Assembly (NCBI GenBank): GCA_903925075.1
Contig: CAIYDQ010000003.1
Span: forward strand, 30,325-94,324
Length of the DNA: 64,000 nt
Direction of reading: 5' to 3'
DNA from: an uncultured Geobacter sp.
GTDB lineage: Bacteria > Desulfobacterota > Desulfuromonadia > Geobacterales > Geobacteraceae
How positions within the stretch are numbered: position 1 is the stretch's first letter; the number at the start of each line of letters is the position of its first letter. Positions 18,243 to 27,151 of the stretch are shown here, one piece after another. The notes beneath the pieces were generated by a model. That model ran no database searches. It saw only the letters and a program-made list of their open reading frames with translations, and was not told the DNA's origin. A program made the position numbers and the translations under genes.

Positions 18243-18256
18243 CGCGTTGTCTCCCG

Positions 18257-18700
18257 TTACTTCAGGTTCCAGCTCTCTATGTCGGCGTTCTTTCCTTCGC
18301 CGCCGCGCGCGCCGTCGGCTCCGAAGGAGTAGAGGTCGTAATCGCCGTGCTCGCCGGGGGAGAGGTAGATGTAGTCGGCGCCCCAGGGATCCTTGGGCAG
18401 GCTCTTGTTCTCCAGGTAGCCTTCCGCCTTGTAGTTGTTGGGGATCTTGCCGACCGTGGGCTTGGTCAGCAGCGCCTGCAGCCCCTGCTCGGTGCTCGGG
18501 AAGTTGCCGCTGTCCAGTTTGTATAGTTTCAGCGCCGTCTCCAGGTTCCTGATCTGCACCTTGGCGTCGGCGACCTTCGCGTCGTCGCTTCGGCCGATGA
18601 TTTTCGGCCCGACCAGCACGGCCAAAAGGCTCAGGATGACGATGACGACCATCAGTTCGATAAGCGTGAAGCCGCGGCTCTCTCTCAACGTTGTAAACAT
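18257..18700 (-). CDS. gspG: Type II secretion system major pseudopilin GspG
   Basis: A 147-residue major pseudopilin. Motif SRG|FTLIELMVVIVILSLLAVLVGPKIIGRSD is followed by the typical GspG body (TEQGLQALLTKPT, YLENKSLPKDPWGADYIYLSPGEHGDYDLYSFGADG), including the calcium-site region. It polymerises into the periplasmic piston. AGAGG lies upstream of ATG 18700. In usual gsp operons gspG follows gspF directly; here a HEPN/MNT pair is in between. Confidence 0.95.
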   Translation of the reverse strand: MFTTLRESRGFTLIELMVVIVILSLLAVLVGPKIIGRSDDAKVADAKVQIRNLETALKLYKLDSGNFPSTEQGLQALLTKPTVGKIPNNYKAEGYLENKSLPKDPWGADYIYLSPGEHGDYDLYSFGADGARGGEGKNADIESWNLK

Positions 18701-18761
18701 GCTTGAACCTCTCGTATTTTTTTGGGCTAGGACAGCCTGAATAAACTTCTGATCGTTTTTC

Positions 18762-19109
18762 TTACACTTTACAAAGGACGTAAGCCCTGGTTGCCAAAAG
18801 CTTGTCGGCATTCTCTCCCGGATAGCGAAAATCTATGGCGAATGCGTTCAGCAAGTGCAACGATGTTCGAATAGCCTCTAACAGTGGGTAGGAAGAAAGA
18901 ATTTTGTCCAGTAATGCAGAGAGATTGTGGGTTTTCCCAAACTCAACCTCCTCTTCCTGCAACAAGGCTTTCAAGTACTTCTCGATGCACTGTTGAGTAT
19001 GAAAACAAACTGCATCGTAATCGGGGGCTTTTCTTGCCCGTAGTTCCCTGCCGGCCGTAGAAAAGTCGCCTTCTGCTTTAGTAATCCACTCTTCAGTGAG
19101 AGGCTTCAT
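18762..19109 (-). CDS. HEPN domain-containing protein (putative toxin of a HEPN/MNT pair)
   Basis: A 115-residue all-helical HEPN protein. The core ARKAPDYDAVCFHTQQCIEKYLKALL matches the HEPN family (FHxQQxxEKxLKA). A strict R-x4-6-H ribonuclease motif is not clearly present: R-x-R-K-A-P-D-Y-D sits in that area with H at the following FH. HEPN proteins paired with minimal nucleotidyltransferases form type VII toxin-antitoxin systems in which the nucleotidyltransferase modifies the HEPN toxin. Its ATG 19109 overlaps the end of the MNT gene by 17 bases. Base composition is less GC-rich than its gsp neighbours, which suggests acquisition. Confidence 0.82.
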   Translation of the reverse strand: MKPLTEEWITKAEGDFSTAGRELRARKAPDYDAVCFHTQQCIEKYLKALLQEEEVEFGKTHNLSALLDKILSSYPLLEAIRTSLHLLNAFAIDFRYPGENADKLLATRAYVLCKV

Positions 19110-19410
19110 AGAGGACTTTTCCCTTTTTGACAACCTCTTGCAAGAAAAAGTCGTGCAGCGCCAGGCGGGTGGCCAGTTGCTCCGGGGTCCTGACAATCAA
19201 GTCAATGGGCAGGGTTGGATGCACCATCTGCAAGATTTCCAGCGACTTGTAAATTGCCCGCCCTTCGAATGGAAGTACCACCAGCAGATCAAGATCGGAA
19301 TCTTCACTTGGGTTGCCGTAGGCATAAGAACCAAAAAGAATGATCTTTTCAGGCTGACAGCTATCTGCTATCCGTTCGGCTATGTCGTCAATCTGTTGTT
19401 GAGTGATCAT
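19093..19410 (-). CDS. Minimal nucleotidyltransferase (MNT) antitoxin-like protein
   Basis: A 105-residue protein with the nucleotidyltransferase motif GSYAYGNPSEDSDLDLLVVL (G-S-x3-G-x4-D-S-D-x-D-L) and a third acidic residue in LPIDLIVRT. It is the usual partner of a HEPN toxin and would transfer AMP to a tyrosine of HEPN. It starts 75 bases after the gspF stop and shares an overlap with the HEPN gene. No strong ribosome site is visible before ATG 19410. Lower GC than flanking gsp genes. Confidence 0.82.
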   Translation of the reverse strand: MITQQQIDDIAERIADSCQPEKIILFGSYAYGNPSEDSDLDLLVVLPFEGRAIYKSLEILQMVHPTLPIDLIVRTPEQLATRLALHDFFLQEVVKKGKVLYEASH

Positions 19411-19485
19411 CAGAGCGATTCCCGTGCCCGTCTTCCGGCAGATATCACCTCGACCCCGCGCGCGATGGCCACGCCGTACGGCAGA

Positions 19486-20688
19486 CTATTTCACCAGCTG
19501 GTTCAACTGGAAGATGGGGAGCAGCACGGCCAGCACCACGAAGCCCACGCACAGCCCCATGGTCAGCACCAGCAGCGGCTCCAAAAGCGCCATGGAGCGC
19601 GTCACCGAGGCGTTGAACTCCTTTTCGAAGGCCTCCCCCGCCTTGATCAGCATCCGGTCCAACTCGCCGCTTTTCTCGCCCACCGCCGTCATGTGCGTCA
19701 ACAGCGGCGGAAAGAGCGGGCTCTCCTTCAGCGCCGCGGAGAGACTCCCCCCCTTGATCAGCGCCTCCATGGCGCCGTCTATGAAGAAGCGGTACTCCCG
19801 GTTCACCACGGCCTCGCCGGTGATCTCCATGGCCTTGATGATCGGCACGCCGCTTGCCAAAAGCAGCCCCAGCACCTTGGCGAAGCGCGACAGGATCAGC
19901 CGTTGCCAGAGCGCGCCTACCAGCGGCAGCTTGAGCAACAGCCGGTCGCGCTTTTGCAGCAGCTCTTCCTTGACGGCCAGCTTTTTGCCGCCGACGAACA
20001 GGCCGGCCCCCAAGAGCAGGATCAGCCACCATCCCTTGCGGACCGCGGTGCTCAGCTTGATGAGGACGATGGTGATGAAGGGGAGGGTGGCCTTGCTTTC
20101 CTGGAAAACGGCGACGATCTTGGGCACCACGAAGGCGAGCAGGAAGAGCATGACGGCGCCCCCCACCAGCACCATGAGCGCCGGGTAGGCGAGGGCGGTG
20201 GTGACGCGGCTTCTCACCTCGGCCTGGCTCTCCTGGAACTCGGCCAGCCGCTCCAGCACCACTTCCAGCGCGCCGCTCGCCTCTCCCGCCGACACCATGC
20301 CGACGTAGCTGTCGGAGAAGACGGCCGGCTCGGCGGCCAGCGACTGCGCGAGCCCCAGCCCTTCCGCCAGCCGGTCGCGCACCCGCCCGAGCACGCGCTT
20401 CAACTCGCCCGGCGACTCCTGATCCCAAAGGGTGGAGACCGCTTCGTACACCGGGACCGAGCTCCCCAAAAGCGTGGCGAGCCTTCTGGTGGCAAGCGAG
20501 AGATCGGGGACGCTGACGCGGGCGGCGAAAATGCCTTTGGCGCCGGCCTCGTCGGTTTGCGCGACCTCCTTGGCGTAGAGCCCCTTTTGCTTTAGCTGGA
20601 CCCTGGCGTCGTTGAGGGTGGCCGCGTCGACGGTCCCGGAGACCTCGCCGCCGCCGGCGTTGAAGGCGCTATAGCGAAAGGTCGGCAT
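19486..20688 (-). CDS. gspF: Type II secretion system inner-membrane protein GspF
   Basis: A 400-residue protein with the tandem GspF domains (about 65-190 and 270-390), each followed by membrane helices (near 170-190, 222-240 and 375-395). Diagnostic strings are LLGSSVPVYEAVSTL, GEASGALEVVLERLAEF and ASGVPIIKAMEI. GspF forms the membrane platform that couples GspE to pseudopilus assembly. It overlaps gspE by 20 bases. Confidence 0.93.
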   Translation of the reverse strand: MPTFRYSAFNAGGGEVSGTVDAATLNDARVQLKQKGLYAKEVAQTDEAGAKGIFAARVSVPDLSLATRRLATLLGSSVPVYEAVSTLWDQESPGELKRVLGRVRDRLAEGLGLAQSLAAEPAVFSDSYVGMVSAGEASGALEVVLERLAEFQESQAEVRSRVTTALAYPALMVLVGGAVMLFLLAFVVPKIVAVFQESKATLPFITIVLIKLSTAVRKGWWLILLLGAGLFVGGKKLAVKEELLQKRDRLLLKLPLVGALWQRLILSRFAKVLGLLLASGVPIIKAMEITGEAVVNREYRFFIDGAMEALIKGGSLSAALKESPLFPPLLTHMTAVGEKSGELDRMLIKAGEAFEKEFNASVTRSMALLEPLLVLTMGLCVGFVVLAVLLPIFQLNQLVK

Positions 20689-22231
20689 AATCGTCCTGGG
20701 TCACCCTCAGGACCTCCTCGATGGTGGTGATCCCCTGGGCGGCCTTGTCCAGCCCGTCTTCGCGCAGGGTGCGCATCCCCCTGGAGACCGCGTATTCCTT
20801 GATGGCGCCGGACGAGGACTGGCGGATGATCATGGAGCAGAGTTCGGCGTCGATGGGGAGGAGCTCGTAAATGCCGACCCGCCCGATGCTCCCCAGCTGG
20901 AAGCACCTCTCGCAGCCGCGCCCGCGGTAGAGAAGCGGCGGCAGCTCCACTCCCGGATACTGGCGGTCCGGCACGTAGGATTCCTTGCAGTGCGGGCAGA
21001 TCACCCGGACCAGCCGCTGGGCCAGCACCGCGGAGAGCGAGGAGGCCACCATGAACGGCTCGATCCCCATGTCGATCAGACGGGTGACGGCGGTGGCGGC
21101 GTCGTTGGTGTGCAGGGTGGAGAGCACCAGGTGGCCGGTGAGCGACGCCTGCATGGCGATCTCGGCGGTCTCGGCGTCGCGGATCTCGCCGATCATGACG
21201 ATGTCCGGGTCCTGCCTGAGAATGGAGCGCAGCCCGTTGGCGAAGGTGAGGTCTATCTTGGGGTTGACCTGGATCTGCCCCACGCCTTTCAACTGGTATT
21301 CGATCGGGTCCTCGACCGTGATGATGTTTTTTTCGGGGGAGTTGATCTGGCTCAAGGCCGCGTAGAGCGTGGTGGTCTTGCCGGAGCCGGTCGGGCCGGT
21401 GACCAGGATGATGCCGCTGGTGCGGGCCAAAAGGCGCTCCATGAAGTTGTCGTTGGCCTCGGACAGGCCGATCTCCCTCAGGCTCAGGATGCCGCGCTGC
21501 TTGTCCAAAAGCCGCAGCACCACGCGCTCGCCGAAAAAGGTCGGGATCAGCGAGACGCGGATATCGACGTCGCGGCCGGCCACCTTGACCCGGATGCGGC
21601 CGTCCTGCGGCAGCCGCTTCTCGGCGATGTTCAGGCCGGACATGATCTTCACCCGGGAGGTGAGCGCTTCCTGGATCACCTTCGGGGGGGAGAGCATCTT
21701 GTAGAGCAGGCCGTCGATGCGGAAGCGCACCTCAAGTTCGCGCTCGAACGGCTCGATATGAATGTCGCTGGCCCGTTCCTTCACCGCCTGGAACAGGATC
21801 GAGTTCAACAGGCGGATCACCGGCGCCTCGTCGGTCAATTCCATCAGGTCGCGCGGCTCGTTGAAAGAGGTGGCCAGCGCCGAGAGCTCCTCCCCTTCGA
21901 GTTCCTCCACCACCTCCTGCGCCGAGCCGGAGAGCTTGGAGTAGAGCCGGTTCATGGCTTCGAGCAGGATGGGGCGCGGCACCGCCACCACAAAGACCGG
22001 CAGGCCGAACAGCCCCGCCATCTCGTCCACCGCCAGGAGGTTGGCCGGGTCCGCGCTGGCGGCGACGATGCCGCCCTCCTCTTCGCGAAGCGGCAGCAGC
22101 AGGTGGTTGCGGGCGAAGTTGAGCGGTATTCGGCTCACCAGCGACCCGTCCACCTTGGTGTCGTCGATCTCGGACTGGAACGGCAGGCCGAGGCGTGCAG
22201 CGATTTGCTCTATATCCATCAATTCCGCCAT
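20669..22231 (-). CDS. gspE: Type II secretion system ATPase GspE
   Basis: A 520-residue AAA-type secretion ATPase: N1E/N2E domains (about 1-140), Walker A GPTGSGKTTTLYAAL (about 276-290), Asp box and Walker B (RQDPDIVMIGEIRDAETAEIA), His box (GHLVLSTLHTNDAA), and a tetracysteine zinc region (CPHCKES plus CERCF). It powers pseudopilus extension from the cytoplasm. It overlaps gspF and is followed upstream by gspD after 32 bases. Confidence 0.96.
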   Translation of the reverse strand: MAELMDIEQIAARLGLPFQSEIDDTKVDGSLVSRIPLNFARNHLLLPLREEEGGIVAASADPANLLAVDEMAGLFGLPVFVVAVPRPILLEAMNRLYSKLSGSAQEVVEELEGEELSALATSFNEPRDLMELTDEAPVIRLLNSILFQAVKERASDIHIEPFERELEVRFRIDGLLYKMLSPPKVIQEALTSRVKIMSGLNIAEKRLPQDGRIRVKVAGRDVDIRVSLIPTFFGERVVLRLLDKQRGILSLREIGLSEANDNFMERLLARTSGIILVTGPTGSGKTTTLYAALSQINSPEKNIITVEDPIEYQLKGVGQIQVNPKIDLTFANGLRSILRQDPDIVMIGEIRDAETAEIAMQASLTGHLVLSTLHTNDAATAVTRLIDMGIEPFMVASSLSAVLAQRLVRVICPHCKESYVPDRQYPGVELPPLLYRGRGCERCFQLGSIGRVGIYELLPIDAELCSMIIRQSSSGAIKEYAVSRGMRTLREDGLDKAAQGITTIEEVLRVTQDDYADLSL

Positions 22232-22263
22232 GGGTGAGATTCCTAAAAGCCGTTCGACGTTTT

Positions 22264-24147
22264 CTATTTCAGGTTCAGCGTCTTATCCAGGTCTACCGGC
22301 GTCTGCCGTTTCACCGCGTCGCTGAAGACGTTCTTCTGATTGACGGAGGACTCGGCCATGTCCCGCGCGTCCTTGATGATGCGTGGCGTGAGCATGATCA
22401 GCAGGTTGGTCTTCTCATGGGTGACGTTCTTGGTCTTGAAGAGCCAGCCGAGAAAGGGAATGTCGCCCAAGAGCGGAACCTTGCTTTCCGTCACGTTGTC
22501 GGTGTCCTGGATCAGGCCGCCGATGACCACGGTGTCGGTGTTCTTGACCACGACCGAGGTCTTGGCGGAGCGCTTGGTGCTGCCGAGGTTCGGGCTGGTT
22601 GCGGTCCCGAAGTCCTTGACAGCGGAGATCTCCTGGTAGATGTCGAGCTTGATGTACTCGCCTTCGCTGATCTGCGGCTTGATCTTCAGGATGATGCCGG
22701 TGTCCTTTCTTTCGATCGATTGCTGGGAGAGGCCGGTGGAGGTCAGGTTGGTGCCGGAGAGAAAGGGGACGTTCTCGCCCACGAAGATCTCCGCCTCCTT
22801 GTTGTCGCTGGTCATGATGTTCGGTGTGGAGAGGACGTTGAGCGCGCCGTTGTTAAGCAGCGCCTGCAGCACCACGGGGAAGTTCGCGGCCCGGCCGAGG
22901 TCGGTGACGGATACCCCCGCGGAGGTCAAGGCGGCGAGGGTGGGGCCGATGTTCGTCACGGTGCCGAAAGGGTCGAAGGTGGCGATGGTCGAGACGGCCT
23001 TGGTGGCGGCTGCGCCCAGGAAGCCCGCCTGCACGCCGAGCGCCTTGGCCTTGGTGATGGAGACCTCGGCGATCATGGCCTGCACGAACACCTGGCGGCT
23101 GCGCCGGTCCAGCTTCTGGATCACCTGCAGCAGGTTCTGGTAGTCGGTGGGCGAGGCGACGATCACCAGCGAGTTGGTGGCCTTGTCCGGGGTGATGCTC
23201 AGCTTTCCCCCTTCGAACACGGCCGCCTGCGGAGCCGCGGCGCCCCCCGGCGGGGTCGGCGAGGTGCCGGTTCCCTTCACCAGGCCGTCCAGCACCTTGG
23301 CCACCTCGGTGGCCTCCGCGTTCTCCAGGTAATAGACGTTGACCTTGCTGTTGGTGGTGGGAGGGACCACGTCGATCATCGAGATCAGCTTCTTGACGTC
23401 GTTTTTGTCCTTCTGGCTGCCGAAGATGATCAAGGCGTTCAGCCTGGTGTCGGCGACCACCGGCGAGGAGGCTGCCGGCTGCCCGGCTGCGCCGGTTTTG
23501 TTGGCCTTGCCGCTCAGCCAGTCCTTGACCAGCGTCGCCGCGCTTTCGGCGGAGGCGTTTTTCAAAAAGATCAGCTCCGCGCCCTCGCGCACCTGGTCGG
23601 TGTCGATGTATTTCAAGATCTCAAGGATCTTCGGCATGTTGAGCGACGAATCGACCACCAGGATCATGTTGGCCGCGCCGAAGGCGGAAATCTGCCCGTC
23701 CTTGGAGACCAGCGGCTGCAGGAAGGCGACCGCGTCCTGGGGGGAGACGTGCTGAAGCGGGATCACCCGGGCCTGGTAGGTGTCGTTGACCACCGTCTTT
23801 TCGCCGTCCGGGATCACCTTCATGCCGTACTGCTTGGCGCCGGCGGTCGGGATGATCTTCAGCACCTTTCCCGCCTGGATGACGGTGAAGCCTTTCAACT
23901 CCAGCACCGAGGTGAAGACGTTGTAGGCCTCCTCGTTGCTGAGCTTGGCGGGCGAGAACACCGAGATCTTCCCCTTGACCCGGTCGTCCATGATGAAATT
24001 TTTCCCGGTCAAGTCGCTTATGAACTTCACCATGGTGGAGATGTCCACGTCGGTGAAGTTCAGCACCACCCCCTTGGCGAAAACCAGGCCGGGAGCGGTC
24101 AGTAAGAACGTGAGCATGGTAATGGTGCGCGCAACTCTGCTTTTCAA
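22264..24147 (-). CDS. gspD: Type II secretion system secretin GspD
   Basis: A 627-residue outer-membrane secretin. After a signal peptide (about 1-24) come N0 (NFTDVDISTMVKFISDLTGKNFIMD), N1-N3 domains (with a Pro/Gly/Ala-rich loop near 290-310) and the secretin core (VLSTPNIMTSDNKEAEIFVGE, VVKNTDTVVIGGLIQDT, VPLLGDIPFLGWLFK). It forms the exit channel. No S-domain for a pilotin is obvious at the C-terminus. Confidence 0.96.
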   Translation of the reverse strand: MKSRVARTITMLTFLLTAPGLVFAKGVVLNFTDVDISTMVKFISDLTGKNFIMDDRVKGKISVFSPAKLSNEEAYNVFTSVLELKGFTVIQAGKVLKIIPTAGAKQYGMKVIPDGEKTVVNDTYQARVIPLQHVSPQDAVAFLQPLVSKDGQISAFGAANMILVVDSSLNMPKILEILKYIDTDQVREGAELIFLKNASAESAATLVKDWLSGKANKTGAAGQPAASSPVVADTRLNALIIFGSQKDKNDVKKLISMIDVVPPTTNSKVNVYYLENAEATEVAKVLDGLVKGTGTSPTPPGGAAAPQAAVFEGGKLSITPDKATNSLVIVASPTDYQNLLQVIQKLDRRSRQVFVQAMIAEVSITKAKALGVQAGFLGAAATKAVSTIATFDPFGTVTNIGPTLAALTSAGVSVTDLGRAANFPVVLQALLNNGALNVLSTPNIMTSDNKEAEIFVGENVPFLSGTNLTSTGLSQQSIERKDTGIILKIKPQISEGEYIKLDIYQEISAVKDFGTATSPNLGSTKRSAKTSVVVKNTDTVVIGGLIQDTDNVTESKVPLLGDIPFLGWLFKTKNVTHEKTNLLIMLTPRIIKDARDMAESSVNQKNVFSDAVKRQTPVDLDKTLNLK

Positions 24148-24211
24148 TTAAAACCTCCAAGAGGGTTATGAACTATGAACCGTGTCACGTCCCTGCTTAA
24201 TCTCGGTCTGC

Positions 24212-25108
24212 TTATCGGATATCGTAGCTGAAGGTGGTCGGCTGGCCGTCGCGCACCAGGTCGAGCTTGATCCTGCTCTGCCCCTTGAGCGAGGCGAAGG
24301 ATTGAATCGCCTTCTCCGGGGAGTCGATCGGGAAGTCGTTGATCCTCAGCAGCACGTCTCCGTTTCGGATGCCGATGGTGCCGAAAATTCCCTGTGGCTT
24401 CACCTCGGTGGCCCTGAAGCCTTCGACCTTGCCGTCCTTGACGCTCGGCAAAAGACGCGCGTCGGTCATCGCCTGGCCGATGTTGTCGAGCGCCGCGTTC
24501 AGGGCGCGCTGGTCCACGACGTAGCTGCCGGAACCGGTCGGCGAGGCGAGTCCGCCGCCTACGGCCGCAGGCTGGGCGGGCGCGCTCGGCTGGGCGGCTT
24601 GGGCCGCTACCGCGTTGGGGGTGAGGATCTTCACCCTTTTGCCGCCGACCAGGATTTCGGCCACGTCCTTGGTCACCGAAACCAGCGGCCCGGCGGAGAA
24701 GACCGTGTCCCCAAGCCTAAAGACCCGCTCCTCGTGATTCGACCCTTTCAGCACCAGGGCGAAGGTCTCGCGGAAAGAGCCGACCGCGGTGCCGAGCAGG
24801 GTCAGGTCGGAAACCGACGGCGGCGGGGCGGCGGGCGCGCCGGCCCCCTTGGGCGCCGCGGCGGTCGGCACGATCGGCGTCAGCTTCCCCTGAGTCGCCT
24901 TGCCGAACAACCCCTTCTCCAGGATCGGCGCGAAGCTTTGCAGCTCTTCCGAAGCGGCGACGGGCGGTGGCGGAGCGGCGGAGTTCTGCGAGGTCCTCGG
25001 GGAGAGCGTGGAGATTTTGAAGCTGATCAGATCGGCGGTAATAAGTGCCATCACTGCAACGACTACCAGACTCAGCGTTATGTTCAGGGGAAGAATCCAC
25101 CGCGGCAT
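24212..25108 (-). CDS. gspC: Type II secretion system protein GspC
   Basis: A 298-residue bitopic protein: membrane helix (about 8-27), homology-region domain that contacts GspD N0 (about 75-145, SDLTLLGTAVGSFRETFALVLKG), an Ala/Pro linker and a C-terminal PDZ domain (about 225-298, GIFGTIGIRNGDVLLRIND). It is the first gene of the gsp operon, read from the promoter at 25176-25148. Confidence 0.92.
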   Translation of the reverse strand: MPRWILPLNITLSLVVVAVMALITADLISFKISTLSPRTSQNSAAPPPPVAASEELQSFAPILEKGLFGKATQGKLTPIVPTAAAPKGAGAPAAPPPSVSDLTLLGTAVGSFRETFALVLKGSNHEERVFRLGDTVFSAGPLVSVTKDVAEILVGGKRVKILTPNAVAAQAAQPSAPAQPAAVGGGLASPTGSGSYVVDQRALNAALDNIGQAMTDARLLPSVKDGKVEGFRATEVKPQGIFGTIGIRNGDVLLRINDFPIDSPEKAIQSFASLKGQSRIKLDLVRDGQPTTFSYDIR

Positions 25109-25147
25109 GAAAGGCCCTTTTTTACGTAGTCTTCGAATCTGACGAAT

Positions 25148-25176
25148 ATATTAGATACCCACAGGTTATGCAACAA
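25148..25176 (-). promoter_or_regulatory. Sigma-70-like promoter of the gsp operon
   Basis: On the minus strand TTGTTG (25176-25171), 17-base spacer, TAATAT (25153-25148). The expected start near 25141 gives a leader of about 33 bases before gspC. The rest of 25177-25347 shows no gene; it separates gspC from the divergent mqnB. Confidence 0.5.
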
Positions 25177-25347
25177 AAAAGGGGGCGGAGCGCGGCGCCG
25201 TCCGGGTTTCTCTGCAGGGGGTGGCGTCGGCTGGTGCGATCTTTCTAATTAGCCGTCGGTAAAATTATTCATACTGTCTGGTTGAAGTTGACCAGAGAGC
25301 TGTGCTAGACTCACGCGAAATTTCATCCGCCGCTCAGGAGCCGCTTC

Positions 25348-26091
25348 ATGAACCCCGTCATCGTCACCGCATCCACACCGATGGAACTCTCGCTGCTGGT
25401 CGACGGCCTGGCTGCCGCGCCGATCTCGGGCATCGGCCGTCTGGCCGCCTTTCGCGGCGAGCTAGGTGGGAGGGAGGTGCTCCTGGCGGTGACCGGCATC
25501 GGCAAGGTCAACGCCGCCGCCGCGCTCAGCGTGCTTTTGGAGCGCTTTACCCCCGAGCTGTTGATCAACGCCGGCTGCGGCGGGGCCTTCCCGGGAAGCG
25601 GCCTCGAGGTCGGGGATTTGGCCATCGCCGACAGCGAGACCTTCGCCGACGAAGGGGTGCAGACCCGCGAGGGGTGGCGGGGACTGGAACTGATCGGCAT
25701 CCCGGTGTTCGAGGGGCGCGGGGAGCGGATCTTCAACAGGGTGCCGCTTGCCGGGGAGCTTGCCGCCGAGGCCCTGGCCTGCGCCCGGCAGCACGGCTTT
25801 CGGGCGGCGGTCGGTCCCTTTCTCACCGTTTCCACCTGCAGCGGCACCGCCGTCCAGGGAGCGGAACTGCTGCGGCGCTATCCCGGCATCTGCGAAAACA
25901 TGGAAGGCGCCGCCCTGGCGCAGGTGGCGCTCATGTACGGCGTCCCCCTGCTCGAGGTGCGCGGCATCAGCAACCTGGTCGAGGACCGTGACCTCGCCCG
26001 TTGGGACCTGAAGGGCGCCGTCCGTCAGGCCCAAAAGTTCGTGCTCACCTACCTGGAGGTTTCGCGCTTGCGGGCGCGCATTTCGTGCTAA
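25348..26091 (+). CDS. mqnB: Futalosine hydrolase
   Basis: A 247-residue nucleoside-phosphorylase-fold hydrolase. AVTGIGKVNAAAAL and LLINAGCGGAF form the ribose/phosphate-like pocket, and ENMEGAALAQVA with RGISNLVEDRD holds the base-specific Asp region. MqnB releases hypoxanthine from futalosine in menaquinone synthesis by the futalosine route. mqnD follows, supporting this over the closely related MTA/SAH nucleosidase. A weak TTGAAG-N18-TAGACT promoter lies upstream (25284 onwards). Confidence 0.88.
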   Translation: MNPVIVTASTPMELSLLVDGLAAAPISGIGRLAAFRGELGGREVLLAVTGIGKVNAAAALSVLLERFTPELLINAGCGGAFPGSGLEVGDLAIADSETFADEGVQTREGWRGLELIGIPVFEGRGERIFNRVPLAGELAAEALACARQHGFRAAVGPFLTVSTCSGTAVQGAELLRRYPGICENMEGAALAQVALMYGVPLLEVRGISNLVEDRDLARWDLKGAVRQAQKFVLTYLEVSRLRARISC

Positions 26092-26107
26092 TATGAGCCG
26101 CCGACAG

Positions 26108-26219
26108 GTAGGTTGCGTTGAGCGGCCTCATCGCGAAACGCAACGCTGCGCTGGTGCCGCATCGTACTACTGCGCCACCGTCGCAGAACGTCGCGTTTCG
26201 TTCCCCAACGCGACCTACC
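26108..26219. repeat. Palindromic repeat family D, copy 2
   Basis: Starts GTAGGTTGCGTTGAGCGG and ends CCCCAACGCGACCTAC, with internal CGAAACGCAACG and ACGTCGCGTTTCG. Same block order as 1469-1560 but about 20 bases longer in the middle (extra GCATCGTACTACTGCGCC-like segment). It lies between mqnB and mqnD. Confidence 0.8.
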
Positions 26220-26253
26220 AAAACTTACCGAAACCATTAAGACGGGCCTGCCA

Positions 26254-27141
26254 ATGATCAGAGAAAACAAAGAGATCGCCGAGAACCATCCCGCTACCCG
26301 CGCCGAGAAACTTTCTTTGGGCTTTTCACCGTGTCCAAACGACACCTTCATCTTCCACGCACTGGTGCACGGTCTGGTCCCTTGCGGCGGGCTCAGCTTC
26401 AGCGAGAGGCTGGAGGACGTGGAAACCTTGAACGGCCTGGCGTTGGCCGGCCTTTTGGACGTCTCGAAGATCTCCTACCATCTCCTGGGGCACATTCTCG
26501 ACGACTACCTGCTGCTGGAAAGCGGCGGCGCGCTGGGACGCGGTTGCGGTCCCCTGCTGGTGGCCCGCCAGCCGCTCGACGCCGCGCGTCTTGCCGGCCG
26601 CAAGATCGCGCTTCCCGGCCGCTACACCACCGCCGCCCTGCTCCTGAGGCTCTTCGCCCCGTCGCTCACCGAATTCGTCTATCTTCCCTTCGAACGGATC
26701 ATGCCTGCGGTGGCCGACGGCAGCGTCGACGCCGGCGTCATCATTCACGAATCGCGCTTCACCTTCGCCGCCCACGGACTGCACCAGGTAGTCGATCTCG
26801 GCCAGTGGTGGGAACTGGAGACCGGACAGCCGATACCGCTGGGCGGCATCGCCGCCAAGCGCGCCCTCGGCAGCGACACGCTGTTGGCACTGGAGCGCGG
26901 CCTCGCCGCCAGCATCGATTACGCCTATCAACATCCGGCCGCTGCCCGCCCCTATATCCGCGCTCATTCGCAGGAGATGAGCGACGAGGTCTGCGACGCC
27001 CACATCGGGCTGTACGTGAACGGTTTTTCGCGCGCCCTGGGCGCCGAGGGGAAGGCCGCGGTTCAGGTCCTGCTGGAGCGCGCGGCTGCGGCGGGCATCA
27101 TGCCGGCGTCGGCGCAGCCGCTGTTCGTCAGCCAAATGTGA
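26254..27141 (+). CDS. mqnD: 1,4-dihydroxy-6-naphthoate synthase
   Basis: A 295-residue periplasmic-binding-protein-fold enzyme. SLGFSPCPNDTFIFHALVHG near residue 30 is the MqnD hallmark; GGIAAKRALG and HIGLYVNGFSRALGAEG follow the family. It converts cyclic dehypoxanthine futalosine to 1,4-dihydroxy-6-naphthoate in menaquinone synthesis. A 25-residue charged N-terminal stretch precedes the usual start of the fold, so the true start could be slightly downstream. It is probably transcribed with mqnB. Confidence 0.92.
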   Translation: MIRENKEIAENHPATRAEKLSLGFSPCPNDTFIFHALVHGLVPCGGLSFSERLEDVETLNGLALAGLLDVSKISYHLLGHILDDYLLLESGGALGRGCGPLLVARQPLDAARLAGRKIALPGRYTTAALLLRLFAPSLTEFVYLPFERIMPAVADGSVDAGVIIHESRFTFAAHGLHQVVDLGQWWELETGQPIPLGGIAAKRALGSDTLLALERGLAASIDYAYQHPAAARPYIRAHSQEMSDEVCDAHIGLYVNGFSRALGAEGKAAVQVLLERAAAAGIMPASAQPLFVSQM

Positions 27142-27151
27142 GGTGATCCGC

